A stretch of DNA of 64,000 nucleotides from Eutrophosalina sp902522775 (GCA_902522775.1 CABYWQ010000002.1:62001-126000); one strand, 5' to 3'; shown: positions 7,226 through 16,439, numbered from the stretch's first letter. The notes: generated by a model not told the origin, from the letters alone. Program-made: numbers and translations.

Positions 7226-10063
7226 TTAGCTATCAATATAATTTTCAACTGGAGAACAAGTACATATTAAATTTCTGTCACCATAAGCTTCATCAATTCT
7301 AGTGACAGATGGCCAAAACTTATTATTTCTTACATAATCAAGCGGGTAAGCAGCATATTCTCTTGAATATTGTTTGTCCCATTTGTTGGCTGTGATCATG
7401 TCAAGTGTGTGAGGAGAGTTTAACAATACATTTTCTACATCTTCTTTTGATGAAGAAATAATTTCAGCTTTAATAGAAATTAGGGCATCACAAAATCTAT
7501 CAATTTCAGAAAGATTTTCGCTTTCAGTTGGTTCAATCATCATCGTTCCAGGAACCGGAAATGAAACTGTTGGTGCATGAAATCCATAGTCAATTAGTCG
7601 CTTGGCAATATCCATAACGCCAATATTGTGCGAGTCTTTATATTCTCTACAATCAATAATTAATTCGTGAGCAGAGGTTCCATTTTCTCCCTGGTATAGA
7701 ATTTTGTAATCTTTTTCTATTCTTTTTTTAATATAATTTGCATTTAAAATTGAAATTTCTGTAGCTTTTTTTAAACCATGTGGCCCCATCATACATATAT
7801 ATCCATATGAAATTATACAAGCCATTGCTGACCCCCAAGGAGCTGATGAAATTGCTTTAATCGAATATTCATTCTGAATAAAACCGTCAGAGCTAGGTAA
7901 AAAACTTGCAAGATGTTTTGCAACACAAACAGGCCCTACACCAGGCCCCCCTCCACCGTGTGGTATAGCAAAAGTTTTATGTAAATTAAGGTGGCAAACA
8001 TCAGCACCAATTAAATATGGGTTTGTTAAACCCACTTGAGCATTCATATTTGCTCCGTCCATATAAACTTGACCACCATTTTTATGAACAATTTCAGTAA
8101 TTCTTTTTATTGATGATTCAAAAACACCATGGGTGGATGGATAGGTAATCATTAATGCAGCTAAATACTTAGAGTTTTCTTCGGCTTTTTCTTTCAGCTC
8201 TTCCTCATTTATGTTTCCATGTTTATCAGTACCTACAACTACAACCTTCATACCTGCCATAATAGCTGATGCAGGATTTGTACCGTGTGCAGAAGAAGGT
8301 ATTAAACAAATATTTCTTTTTTCTTGATTAATGCTTTTAAAATAAGCTCTTATTAACATCAAACCTGTATACTCACCCTGAGCTCCTGAATTAGGCTGTA
8401 AAGTTGTAGAATGAAAACCAGTTATTTCGTTTAGTTGTTGTTCAAGAGTGTTAAGAATTTCTATATATCCTTTAACCTGTTCGTTAGGTGCAAATGGATG
8501 TATATTATTCCATTTTTTCCAACTTAGAGGTAACATTTCAGCAGCTGCATTTAGTTTCATTGTACATGAACCTAAAGAAATCATAGAGTGATTAAGTGAT
8601 AAATCTTTTCTTTCTAAACTTTTTATGTATCTCATCATTGAAGTTTCAGAGTGATGAGTATTAAATATTTTATCTTCTAGGAAAGTTGATTTTCTCTCAT
8701 ACTGACTTACAGAATTATTATTGTAAGCATCTTTATCAAAATTAATTTTTTGACCTTCAAGACTAGAAATAATATCAAAAATTAATTCTACATCTTCTAT
8801 TTCTGTTGCTTCATTTAAAGAAATTGAAACTTCGTTATTGTTGATATAGTTGAAATTGATTTTTTTATCAACAGCCAGTTTTTTTAATTTAATAGAATCT
8901 GTTTTTATATGAAGAGTATCAAAGAAGGATTTATTTAATTGTTTTATACCAAGATTTCTGAGATTATTATTTAATAAACTACAGAGATTATTAATTTTTT
9001 GAGCAATTGATTTTAATCCTTTAGGTCCGTGATATACAGCATACATACCAGCCATAACTGCTAATAAAACCTGGGCAGTGCATATATTGGATGTAGCTCT
9101 TTCCCTTTTTATATGCTGTTCTCTTGTTTGAAGAGCCATCCTCAAAGCTTTATTTCCTAATCTATCCTTTGAAATTCCAATGATTCGACCAGGGATATGT
9201 CTTTTGTATGTATTTTTAGTTGCAAAATAACCTGCGTGAGGTCCACCAAAACCTAGTGGAATCCCAAATCTTTGAGATGTGCCAACAACTACTTCACAAC
9301 CAGATAAAGCAGGTTTTTCTAATATAGCTAAAGCTAACAAGTCGGATCCAACAATAAACTTAATATCAAATTCTAAGAGATAATTTGAAATTTTTTTTAG
9401 ATCATTTATTTTTCCGTGTTTTCCAATATACTGTATGTAGCATCCAAAAAAAGTATCATCAAAATTCATGTTTTCTACATCATCAACAATCACATTAATT
9501 CCGAGTGGTTCAGCTCTAGTCTGAATAACTTTGATTGTTTGCTCAAAAGTATCCTTTGAAACAAAGAATTTTAAACAATCACTATTGATTTTTTGTCTCG
9601 ATCTGTTTGCAAATATCATCGTCATGGCTTCGGCAGCAGCTGTTCCCTCATCTAATAAAGATGCATTTGCCATCTCCATCCCAGTCAGATCGCATATAAC
9701 AGTTTGAAAATTTAGTAATGCTTCCAATCGACCTTGGGCGATTTCAGCCTGATACGGTGTGTAAGCAGTATACCATCCAGGATTTTCTAAAATATTTCTT
9801 TGAATAACAGGTGGTAAAATTGATTCGTTGTACCCAAGACCAATAAAATTTTTGAAATGTTTATTCTTTTGTGATTGTTTAAAAATATGGTCTAAAAACT
9901 GAGCTTCGCTCATTTCAACGTCTAGGTTCAAAGATTTTTTCATTTGTATACTCTCAGGAATTGTTTTACGAATTAAAGAATCTAAATTATCAAGACCTAA
10001 ATAGTCAAGCATGTATTTTTGTTCAGAACTGGAAACGCCAATATGTCTTTGTGAAAATTTCAT
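7226..10063 (-). CDS. gcvP: Glycine dehydrogenase (decarboxylating), P-protein
   Basis: A full-length single-chain P-protein of 945 residues; the family is about 950-960. It decarboxylates glycine and passes the aminomethyl group to lipoylated H-protein in the glycine cleavage system. The N-terminus has the conserved FSQRHIGVS and FIGLGYNESILPPVI segments. The PLP-binding lysine is in HLNLHKTFAIPHGGGGPG, and the C-terminus carries VSFPVPGTMMIEPTESE. No gcvT or gcvH is in the window, as is common in Bacteroidota where the genes are scattered. A Bacteroidota-type promoter lies just upstream, and the gene probably leads an operon with the KASIII and mlaEF genes. Confidence 0.97.
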   Translation of the reverse strand: MKFSQRHIGVSSSEQKYMLDYLGLDNLDSLIRKTIPESIQMKKSLNLDVEMSEAQFLDHIFKQSQKNKHFKNFIGLGYNESILPPVIQRNILENPGWYTAYTPYQAEIAQGRLEALLNFQTVICDLTGMEMANASLLDEGTAAAEAMTMIFANRSRQKINSDCLKFFVSKDTFEQTIKVIQTRAEPLGINVIVDDVENMNFDDTFFGCYIQYIGKHGKINDLKKISNYLLEFDIKFIVGSDLLALAILEKPALSGCEVVVGTSQRFGIPLGFGGPHAGYFATKNTYKRHIPGRIIGISKDRLGNKALRMALQTREQHIKRERATSNICTAQVLLAVMAGMYAVYHGPKGLKSIAQKINNLCSLLNNNLRNLGIKQLNKSFFDTLHIKTDSIKLKKLAVDKKINFNYINNNEVSISLNEATEIEDVELIFDIISSLEGQKINFDKDAYNNNSVSQYERKSTFLEDKIFNTHHSETSMMRYIKSLERKDLSLNHSMISLGSCTMKLNAAAEMLPLSWKKWNNIHPFAPNEQVKGYIEILNTLEQQLNEITGFHSTTLQPNSGAQGEYTGLMLIRAYFKSINQEKRNICLIPSSAHGTNPASAIMAGMKVVVVGTDKHGNINEEELKEKAEENSKYLAALMITYPSTHGVFESSIKRITEIVHKNGGQVYMDGANMNAQVGLTNPYLIGADVCHLNLHKTFAIPHGGGGPGVGPVCVAKHLASFLPSSDGFIQNEYSIKAISSAPWGSAMACIISYGYICMMGPHGLKKATEISILNANYIKKRIEKDYKILYQGENGTSAHELIIDCREYKDSHNIGVMDIAKRLIDYGFHAPTVSFPVPGTMMIEPTESENLSEIDRFCDALISIKAEIISSSKEDVENVLLNSPHTLDMITANKWDKQYSREYAAYPLDYVRNNKFWPSVTRIDEAYGDRNLICTCSPVENYIDS

Positions 10064-10073
10064 TTTGTAAAAA

Positions 10074-10104
10074 CAAAATTATTGATTATCACGATTGATT
10101 ACAA
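10074..10104 (-). promoter_or_regulatory. Promoter of gcvP (TTG-N20-TAATTTTG)
   Basis: Read on the minus strand, there is a TTG (10104-10102), a 20-base spacer and TAATTTTG (10081-10074), matching the Bacteroidota sigma-A consensus TTG-N17-23-TAnnTTTG. The box ends 10 bases before the gcvP start codon, so the untranslated leader would be only a few bases long and leaves no room for a glycine riboswitch. Confidence 0.55.
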
Positions 10105-10157
10105 AATAAAAAAAGAATGATTTAATAAAGTTTTTAACTTTTTTATTGACAATTGAA

Positions 10158-10637
10158 TTAAGTGCCTAAACTGGAATTATTTACTTTAATTTGAAGTTGT
10201 TTTTTATAGTCAACTATTTTCTTTAAAATTTTAGAATCTGAAGCACCAATTATTTCAATAGCTAATATTCCAGCATTTTTAGCTCCGTCTAACGCAACAG
10301 TTGCAACAGGGACTCCTCCTGGCATTTGAAGAATTGATAAAATTGAATCCCAACCATCAATTGAGTTTCTTGATTTGATTGGGACTCCAATTACTGGAAG
10401 AGGCGAATTAGAAGCAACCATTCCTGGTAAATGGGCAGCTCCACCAGCACCTGCTATAATTACGTTGATTCCGCGTTTGTGCGCATTTTTACTGTAATCC
10501 ATCATTTTATCTGGAGTTCTGTGTGCAGAAACAATTTCAATTTCATAGTCAATATCAAATTCCTTTATAATATCTTCCGCTTCCTTCATCACAGGATAAT
10601 CGGATTTACTCCCCATTATTATACCAACTTTACTCAT
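10158..10637 (-). CDS. purE: 5-(carboxyamino)imidazole ribonucleotide mutase
   Basis: A 159-residue class I PurE, which converts N5-CAIR to CAIR in de novo purine synthesis. Visible are the N-terminal phosphate-binding IMGSKSDYPVM, the catalytic-loop SAHRTPDKM and the GAGGAAHLPGMVAS segment. The following GVPIKSRNSIDGWDSILSI fits the bacterial mutase rather than the animal carboxylase. The start is one base after the purK stop, so purK and purE are co-translated. The matching FGAM synthase gene purL lies 47 kb away, and the other pur genes are not in the window. Confidence 0.97.
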   Translation of the reverse strand: MSKVGIIMGSKSDYPVMKEAEDIIKEFDIDYEIEIVSAHRTPDKMMDYSKNAHKRGINVIIAGAGGAAHLPGMVASNSPLPVIGVPIKSRNSIDGWDSILSILQMPGGVPVATVALDGAKNAGILAIEIIGASDSKILKKIVDYKKQLQIKVNNSSLGT

Positions 10638-10638
10638 T

Positions 10639-11790
10639 TTAAATTGCTTTTACTTTTATTTTTTCCTTTATTGATTTAGCTTTTTTATAAGCATTTTCAA
10701 ATTTATCACAAATAATTGTTATATGTCCCATTTTTCTATTAGGTCTAGTTTTTTCTTTTCCATAAATATGTAAATGGGTATTTTCTTCACTAAAAATCTC
10801 ATTTAGGTTTTCGTATCTGACATTGCCTTCAAAACCCTCACCACCAACTAAATTTAGCATAATAGCACACCCATCATGATTTGTGTTTCCAAGAGCTAAG
10901 TTTAATATAGATCTTAGATGCTGCTCAAATTGAGATGTAGGACATGCTTCAATTGTAAAATGTCCACTATTGTGAGGTCGTGGTGCTACCTCATTAATTA
11001 TTAAATCGTCATCATCAGTTAAAAACATCTCGACAGCCAATAAACCAATAACATCTAATTTTTTTGTCGCTTCAATTGCAATATTAATTGCTTTTTTATT
11101 TATTGCTTCTGGTATTTTTGAAGGACTAATTACATATTCAACTTGATTTGAAAAAGAATTAAATTCCATTTCAACAGTTTCATATGTTTTTATTTGACCA
11201 TTCAAATTTCTAGCTACTATTACTGCTAATTCTTTTTTAAATGGAACAAACTTCTCAATTATCATTTCGCAATCAGGAAGGTCTAAAGTATCTTTTTCAG
11301 ATTTCAAAACCTTTACCCCAAAACCATCATATCCAAATTTTGTCTTTTTCCAAACGCATGGAAATTGAATTTTTCCATTTTTTATATTAAAAAATAAATC
11401 ATTTAAGTTTTCATGATAACTGTATTTACTAGTTGGTAAATTATTTTCATTATAAAATTTTTTTTGTTTTGACTTGTCTTGTACTATTGAAAGAGTGTGT
11501 GGTTTTGGATAAACCTTTTTTCCCATATTTTCAAGTTTAAATAAAGCATCAATATTAATATGTTCAATTTCGAATGTTATAATGTCACATCTTAGCCCAA
11601 ACTCTAAAATATCATTATAATTATCTAGCTTACCGGTATAAAAATTATTACAAAGATTTTTACATGGCGAATTTTTATTTGAGTCAAGAACCAATGTTTT
11701 AAGATTCATCCTATTCGCTTCAATCAAAATCATTTTTCCTAGCTGCCCCCCACCAATAATACCAATTTTTATATCTTGAATACCTTTCAT
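10639..11790 (-). CDS. purK: 5-(carboxyamino)imidazole ribonucleotide synthase
   Basis: A 383-residue ATP-grasp enzyme that carboxylates AIR with bicarbonate and ATP to give N5-CAIR for PurE. The N-terminal Rossmann-like GIIGGGQLGKM motif, the ATP-grasp PCVWKKTKFGYDGFGVKV segment and the metal/ATP site NEVAPRPHNSGHFTIEA are all visible. The length is normal. It is the first gene of a purK-purE pair and is divergent from adk. Its only visible promoter element ends 5 bases before the ATG. Confidence 0.96.
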   Translation of the reverse strand: MKGIQDIKIGIIGGGQLGKMILIEANRMNLKTLVLDSNKNSPCKNLCNNFYTGKLDNYNDILEFGLRCDIITFEIEHINIDALFKLENMGKKVYPKPHTLSIVQDKSKQKKFYNENNLPTSKYSYHENLNDLFFNIKNGKIQFPCVWKKTKFGYDGFGVKVLKSEKDTLDLPDCEMIIEKFVPFKKELAVIVARNLNGQIKTYETVEMEFNSFSNQVEYVISPSKIPEAINKKAINIAIEATKKLDVIGLLAVEMFLTDDDDLIINEVAPRPHNSGHFTIEACPTSQFEQHLRSILNLALGNTNHDGCAIMLNLVGGEGFEGNVRYENLNEIFSEENTHLHIYGKEKTRPNRKMGHITIICDKFENAYKKAKSIKEKIKVKAI

Positions 11791-11795
11791 TGATG

Positions 11796-11803
11796 CAAAA
11801 ATA
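11796..11803 (-). promoter_or_regulatory. -7 box of the purK promoter
   Basis: The minus strand reads TATTTTTG, a full match to the Bacteroidota -7 consensus TAnnTTTG, ending 5 bases before the purK ATG. No TTG is present at the expected spacing. Transcription would begin at or within a base or two of the start codon. Confidence 0.35.
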
Positions 11804-11810
11804 CACTAAT

Positions 11811-11841
11811 TTATAATTTGACTCTTAATGGGTATATTTGC
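11811..11841 (+). promoter_or_regulatory. Promoter of adk (TTA-N19-TATATTTGC)
   Basis: TATATTTGC (11833-11841) matches the Bacteroidota -7 element including the trailing C. A TTA at 11811-11813, 19 bases upstream, is a one-mismatch -33 element. It ends 14 bases before the chosen adk start and lies back to back with the purK -7 box. Confidence 0.45.
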
Positions 11842-11855
11842 TTTTTATTTATTTT

Positions 11856-12437
11856 ATGTTAAATATTATTATATTCGGAAAACCTGGTTCAGGTAAAGGA
11901 ACCCAAGCTTCCATTATTAAAGATAAATACAGCCTTCAGCACATATCAACAGGAGATGTTTTTAGAAAAAATATGTCTAGTAAAACTGATTTGGGTCTTT
12001 TAGCAAAAGGTTACATGGACAAAGGTGAGTTAGTTCCCGATCAGGTTACGATTGATATGTTAAGTCACGAAATTGATAATTTTCTACCCTGTAAAGGTTT
12101 CATTTTTGACGGTTTTCCCAGGACAACCTTTCAAGCAAAGGCTCTTGATAATCTACTCTCATCAGAGTCTCAAAAAATTGATTTAATCATTGCTTTAGAT
12201 GTTGATAACACAACCTTAACTGAAAGATTACTGCAAAGAGGTAAAAGTAGCGGAAGGGCTGATGACCAAAGTGTTGAAAAAATTAATATTAGGCTTCAGG
12301 AATATGATAATAAAACAAAACCACTAGTTACATTTTATAAACAACAAAATAAGTTTTTCTCTGTAGACGGAATTGGATCTCTACAAGTTATTACCTCAAG
12401 AATAATTCATGTTATTGACAAATACACCAATGACTGA
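11856..12437 (+). CDS. adk: Adenylate kinase
   Basis: A 193-residue kinase that interconverts ATP + AMP and 2 ADP. It has the P-loop GKPGSGKGTQ, the AMP-binding HISTGDVFR and FIFDGFPRT segments and the LID-region RGKSSGRADDQS. The LID is short and lacks the four-cysteine zinc site, as in Gram-negative short forms. I took ATG 11856; a TTG at 11838 would add six residues but overlaps the likely promoter. In many bacteria adk lies inside the ribosomal spc operon. Here it is outside it, and the obg ORF begins within its last 8 bases. Confidence 0.95.
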   Translation: MLNIIIFGKPGSGKGTQASIIKDKYSLQHISTGDVFRKNMSSKTDLGLLAKGYMDKGELVPDQVTIDMLSHEIDNFLPCKGFIFDGFPRTTFQAKALDNLLSSESQKIDLIIALDVDNTTLTERLLQRGKSSGRADDQSVEKINIRLQEYDNKTKPLVTFYKQQNKFFSVDGIGSLQVITSRIIHVIDKYTND

Positions 12438-13434
12438 AGATAATTTTGTTGATTACGTAAAAATATATGTTAAATCAGGGAACGGTGGTAGTGGTTCAAC
12501 CCATTTAAGAAGAGAGAAGTACGTAGAAAAAGGTGGTCCAGATGGTGGAGATGGTGGAGATGGAGGAAATATAATTTTTATTACAGATAAAAATTTATGG
12601 ACTCTGTATCATTTTAAATTTAAAAGACATTTTAAGGCTGAAAATGGAAATAACGGAAGCAAGTCAAGAAGCACAGGTGCTAATGGAAAAGATGAATTAA
12701 TCAAAGTGCCAGTTGGTACTATTGTTAAAGATTTAGAATCTGATGAAATATTGTTCGAATCAATTAAAGATGGAGAAAAAAAGGTTGTTGTAGCAGGTGG
12801 AAAGGGAGGTTTAGGTAATTGGAATTTTAAATCATCTACTAATCAAACACCTAAATATGCACAGCCTGGCTTAATAGGTTCAGAAAAAAAATTATTATTA
12901 GAACTTAAAGTTTTAGCAGATGTTGGTTTAGTAGGTTTGCCTAATGCTGGAAAATCTACGCTGTTAAGTGTTATTAGTGAAGCAAAACCTAAAATTGCTG
13001 ACTATGAATTTACAACACTCAAACCTAATTTAGGAATTGTTAAGCACAGAGACTTTAATACATTCATTGTTTCGGATATTCCTGGCATTATTCAAGGCGC
13101 ATCTAAAGGTAAAGGTTTGGGACATCATTTCTTGAGACACATTGAAAGAAACTCAATTTTAATTTTTTTAATTTCATGTGAATCTAAAAATGTTATAAAA
13201 GACTATAAAATACTAATATCTGAACTAAAAAATTATAACAATGAATTATTAGATAAAGAAAGGGTAATTGTTATATCAAAAAGTGATTTAATTTCGAATC
13301 TTGTTTTAAATGCTATTCAAAACAAGATTAATTCTAATTTAATTGGAATCGAATCTCATTTTATATCCTCTGCTAATAATAATGGTATCCAAGAATTAAA
13401 AGATATAATATGGAAAAAGTTAAATATTAACTAA
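12430..13434 (+). CDS. obg: Obg/CgtA GTPase
   Basis: A 334-residue ribosome-associated GTPase involved in 50S maturation and growth control. It has the glycine-rich Obg fold (about 1-155, including GGPDGGDGGDGG), then a G domain with G1 GLPNAGKST, G3 DIPGIIQGAS and G4 SKSD. The optional C-terminal OCT domain is absent, which is normal for many Bacteroidota. The ATG at 12430 overlaps the adk end by 8 bases (ATGACTGA). An upstream ATG at 12409 would add seven residues but lies deeper in adk and fits the family less well. Confidence 0.94.
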   Translation: MTEDNFVDYVKIYVKSGNGGSGSTHLRREKYVEKGGPDGGDGGDGGNIIFITDKNLWTLYHFKFKRHFKAENGNNGSKSRSTGANGKDELIKVPVGTIVKDLESDEILFESIKDGEKKVVVAGGKGGLGNWNFKSSTNQTPKYAQPGLIGSEKKLLLELKVLADVGLVGLPNAGKSTLLSVISEAKPKIADYEFTTLKPNLGIVKHRDFNTFIVSDIPGIIQGASKGKGLGHHFLRHIERNSILIFLISCESKNVIKDYKILISELKNYNNELLDKERVIVISKSDLISNLVLNAIQNKINSNLIGIESHFISSANNNGIQELKDIIWKKLNIN

Positions 13435-13439
13435 AAATT

Positions 13440-14804
13440 ATGAAGAAAGTTCACTTTATAGCAATTGGGGGGAGTGTAATGCATAATCTTGCTATTACAT
13501 TAAAACAATTAGGTTATGAAGTTTCTGGTAGTGATGACAAAATTTATGATCCATCTAGATCTCGTCTCGAAAAACAAAATTTATTACCTGACAAATTAGG
13601 TTGGAATCCAAATATTATTGATGAAGAAATTGATTTTATTGTACTTGGAATGCATGCAAAGAAAGAAAATCCTGAATTAGTAAGAGCTTTAGAACTAGGC
13701 TGTAAAATTTATTCTTATCCAGAATTAATATATGAGTTTTCTAAGACTAAAACAAGAATTGTAATTGGTGGAAGCCATGGAAAGACAACAGTTACTGCAA
13801 TGATTTTACATGTTCTTAATTTTTACAATATAAATATTGATTATTTATTAGGAGCTCAAATTGAAGGTTTTGAAAAAATGGTTAATCTAACTAAAAGCAA
13901 TGAGTTTATATTAATCGAGGGTGATGAATATTTAAGTTCACCAATAGATAAATCACCAAAGTTTCATAAATATAATTCAAATATTGCCGTTATTACTGGT
14001 ATTGCATGGGATCATATTAATGTATTCCCTTCCTTTGAAAATTATGTAAGTCAGTTTGAAAAATTTATTGAATCTATTACAGATGGTGGAGTTTTAGTCT
14101 TTAATTGCAATGATGATTTAGTGACAAATATTGTTAACAGTTCTACAAAATCAATTAGAAAAATTCAATATAGTTCAGTTGATCATGAACTGATTAATGG
14201 TACAACTTATATTAAAACAAGTGAAGGAAATATTCCATTAGAAGTATTTGGTGATCATAATTTGTCAAATTTATGTGCTGCAAAACAAATTTGTTCGCTT
14301 CTTGGTGTTTTTGATGATGAATTTTATGCAGCAATAGCTAATTTCAAAGGTGCCAGTAACAGGTTAGAAACAATTTACAGAGATAATAGTAAAGTAATAA
14401 TTAAAGATTTTGCTCATTCTCCAAGTAAATTAAAAGCTAGCATAGATGCTGTTAAAAAACAATTTTCAAACAAAAATATAATTGCTGTTTATGAGTTATA
14501 CACATTCAGCAGTTTTAGTAAAGATTTTATTAATGAGTATTATGGAACAATGAGTAATGCTGATATTAAAATTATATATTATGATAAAGATGTTTTAGTT
14601 AAAAGATCTGAAATTGAAATTGATGACAAAATAATTAAAGTAGCTTTTGGAATTGATGATTTAAAAGTTTTTTCCATTAAATCTATTTTGGTTAAAAATA
14701 TTTTAGATAACAGTTTTAATAATTCAGTTCTTTTGTTAATGAGTTCAGGAAATTTTTCCTCTTTGAACATACACTCATTAATAGAAAATATTAACAACCA
14801 ATGA
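13440..14804 (+). CDS. mpl: UDP-N-acetylmuramate:L-Ala-gamma-D-Glu-meso-DAP ligase
   Basis: A 454-residue Mur ligase-fold protein. The N-terminus has the nucleotide-binding IAIGGSVMHNLAITL, the P-loop is GGSHGKTTVTAMI, and the central domain carries LIEGDEYLSSPIDKSPKF. The C-terminal domain has IKDFAHSPSKLKASI. The DEYLSSPIDKSPKF segment fits Mpl, which re-ligates recycled murein tripeptide to UDP-MurNAc, better than MurC. It is 5 bases downstream of obg and ends with an ATGA overlap into the HAD phosphatase gene. Confidence 0.85.
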   Translation: MKKVHFIAIGGSVMHNLAITLKQLGYEVSGSDDKIYDPSRSRLEKQNLLPDKLGWNPNIIDEEIDFIVLGMHAKKENPELVRALELGCKIYSYPELIYEFSKTKTRIVIGGSHGKTTVTAMILHVLNFYNINIDYLLGAQIEGFEKMVNLTKSNEFILIEGDEYLSSPIDKSPKFHKYNSNIAVITGIAWDHINVFPSFENYVSQFEKFIESITDGGVLVFNCNDDLVTNIVNSSTKSIRKIQYSSVDHELINGTTYIKTSEGNIPLEVFGDHNLSNLCAAKQICSLLGVFDDEFYAAIANFKGASNRLETIYRDNSKVIIKDFAHSPSKLKASIDAVKKQFSNKNIIAVYELYTFSSFSKDFINEYYGTMSNADIKIIYYDKDVLVKRSEIEIDDKIIKVAFGIDDLKVFSIKSILVKNILDNSFNNSVLLLMSSGNFSSLNIHSLIENINNQ

Positions 14805-15484
14805 ATAAAATAAAAAATATTTTTTTTGACTTAGATCATACAATATGGGATTTTGAAAAAAACTCATCATTGACCTTCAAGAAAATTCTAAAAGATTTCA
14901 AGATCGATATTAATCTTGATGAATTTTTAGAAATATATGTACCAATTAATTTTAAATATTGGAAATTATATAGAGAGGAAAAAATTACAAAAGAGTTTTT
15001 AAGATATAATAGATTAAAGTCAGCATTTGATAAGTTGTCAATAAAAGTTTCAGATGACACAATTGAAAAGATTTCTGAAGATTATATTTATTATTTACCT
15101 TCAAATCATAATTTGATGCCAAATGCTATTAAGACTTTGGATTACTTAAAAATAAAATACAATCTTTACATCATAACAAATGGCTTTAGAGATGTTCAAA
15201 ATCAAAAAATGAAGTCTTCAAAAATTAATAAATATTTTAAAAAGATTTATGATTCGGAGTCAGTAGGTGTAAAAAAACCAAACCCTGATATTTTTAATTT
15301 TGCGATTGAAGATTCCAACTCATTAAAATCAGAGTCTTTAATGATTGGGGATAGTTATGAAGCTGACATACAAGGAGCATTGAATGTTGGATTAAATGCT
15401 GTCCATTTTATCGCTCATGGTGAAAAAGTTCATAATAAATGTACAATAATTAATGACCTTTCAGAGTTACTAGAAATTTTATGA
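14801..15484 (+). CDS. YjjG-family HAD phosphatase (pyrimidine nucleotidase)
   Basis: A 227-residue HAD-superfamily hydrolase. Motif I is FFDLDHTIWDF (nucleophile Asp10, acid Asp12), motif II is IITNG, and motifs III/IV are GVKKPNPDIF and MIGDSYEADIQGA. The DLDHTIWDF form and the helical cap with EEKITKEFLRYNRL match the YjjG group, which dephosphorylates nucleoside monophosphates, including non-canonical pyrimidines. The start overlaps the mpl stop (ATGA). Its own stop overlaps the convergent rlmB stop by 6 bases. Confidence 0.85.
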   Translation: MNKIKNIFFDLDHTIWDFEKNSSLTFKKILKDFKIDINLDEFLEIYVPINFKYWKLYREEKITKEFLRYNRLKSAFDKLSIKVSDDTIEKISEDYIYYLPSNHNLMPNAIKTLDYLKIKYNLYIITNGFRDVQNQKMKSSKINKYFKKIYDSESVGVKKPNPDIFNFAIEDSNSLKSESLMIGDSYEADIQGALNVGLNAVHFIAHGEKVHNKCTIINDLSELLEIL

Positions 15485-16192
15485 TTTTTTTTGAATTTCT
15501 GCTAAAATTATTCCACAAGCAACGGATACATTAAGTGACTTAATTTTTCCTTTCATTGGAATTCTTATTGTTTTGTCACATAATTGTAAAACAGATTTTG
15601 ATATACCTTTGCCTTCCGAGCCCATTATAATTGCTGTTTTTTTATTGAATTTAAAATTAAAAAGTGAATTTTCACTTTTTTCATCGGCGGCAATAATCTC
15701 TACATTTTTTTCTTTAAGTAAAAATATAGCATCTTTAATATGATCCAACTTGTATATAGGTAAATTAAAAATTGCACCTGAAGAAGATTTGATTGTATCG
15801 CCATTGATCGGTGAACTTCCTGTTTTAGATATTATAATTCCATTAACACCTAAACATTCAGAACTTCTAACGATAGCTCCAAAGTTTTTGGTATCAGTTA
15901 TATTATCAAGAATCAAAAACTTAGATTCATTATTGTCAATAGCAATGTCAAGATCTTTTAAATTAAAAGTTTTTACAGGTGAAATTGTTGCGATAATACC
16001 TTGGTGATTTTTTCTTGTTAGCTTGTTAAGCTTTTCAACAGGGACAAATGATATTTTTATTTTTTTTTCAATGATAATTCTTTTGATATTGTCCATGTAC
16101 AAACTATTTTTATCCATGAAAACTTTATCAATTTGAATACTTTTTTCTAAAGCTTCGAATACGGATCTTTTACCAAAAATAATTTCACTCAT
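15479..16192 (-). CDS. rlmB: 23S rRNA (guanosine-2'-O-)-methyltransferase RlmB-type
   Basis: A 237-residue SPOUT methyltransferase. The N-terminal L30e-like substrate-binding domain begins IIFGKRSVFEALE and includes RKNHQGIIA. The C-terminal trefoil-knot domain has LDNITDTKNFGAIVRSSE, MGSEGKGIS and IPMKGKIKSLNVSVA, which are the three SpoU motifs. This matches RlmB (Gm2251 in 23S rRNA) in length and order, although a tRNA-type TrmH relative is not fully excluded. It converges on and overlaps the YjjG gene, and is divergent from the susC-like gene across a 247-base gap. Confidence 0.9.
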   Translation of the reverse strand: MSEIIFGKRSVFEALEKSIQIDKVFMDKNSLYMDNIKRIIIEKKIKISFVPVEKLNKLTRKNHQGIIATISPVKTFNLKDLDIAIDNNESKFLILDNITDTKNFGAIVRSSECLGVNGIIISKTGSSPINGDTIKSSSGAIFNLPIYKLDHIKDAIFLLKEKNVEIIAADEKSENSLFNFKFNKKTAIIMGSEGKGISKSVLQLCDKTIRIPMKGKIKSLNVSVACGIILAEIQKKS

Positions 16193-16301
16193 AATTAATA
16201 ATATAACTACTGCAATATATGTTTTGTTGTAATTAAAATCTCAATAATTTAAAATTATTCAAATTAATTATTCGAAATTTTTCGTGTCTTTTTTTATACA
16301 T

Positions 16302-16324
16302 ATTGTTTTATTTTTTAAAACAAT
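16302..16324. repeat. Inverted repeat in the rlmB-susC intergenic region
   Basis: Arms ATTGTTTTA (16302-16310) and TAAAACAAT (16316-16324) are perfectly complementary around a 5-base T loop. It lies about 115 bases upstream of the susC-like start and 110 bases upstream of rlmB. It could be an operator or a cruciform in AT-rich DNA; no U-tract follows it, so it is not a terminator. The rest of the 247-base gap is simple AT-rich sequence apart from the promoter noted separately. Confidence 0.45.
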
Positions 16325-16385
16325 TAGGAAAAAGTCAAACTTTATTACTTTTTGTTGAAGAAAATGTAAATAAATTAATATAACG

Positions 16386-16415
16386 TTAACAATATTTTAA
16401 CATTTTGTATATTTG
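16386..16415 (+). promoter_or_regulatory. Promoter of the susC-like/susD-like pair (TTA-N19-TATATTTG)
   Basis: TATATTTG at 16408-16415 is a full -7 match, with TTA 19 bases upstream as a one-mismatch -33 element. The element sits in a run of TTAAC-type repeats (around 16378-16400) that includes the palindrome TAACGTTA. The leader to the ATG at 16440 would be about 18 bases. Confidence 0.5.
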
Positions 16416-16439
16416 TTAAAATATTAATCAATAACAAAA

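Noticed and set aside
10110..10157. Possible terminator hairpin after purE
   Set aside because: Only a 6-bp A/T stem (AAAGTT/AACTTT) with no tight U-tract; too weak to call.
10064..10157. Glycine riboswitch before gcvP
   Set aside because: The gap is 94 bases, the promoter ends 10 bases from the ATG, and no conserved riboswitch core is visible.
11838..11855. TTG start at 11838 for adk
   Set aside because: It lies inside the TATATTTGC promoter box and adds six residues not expected before the conserved P-loop strand.
16273..16296. CGAAA/TTTCG hairpin followed by T-run as a plus-strand terminator
   Set aside because: No plus-strand gene ends upstream within 780 bases, and the stem is only 5 bp with a very small loop.
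16193..16439. tRNA or small RNA in the largest intergenic gap
   Set aside because: No cloverleaf or GC-rich structured core; only AT-rich sequence, one inverted repeat and promoter elements.
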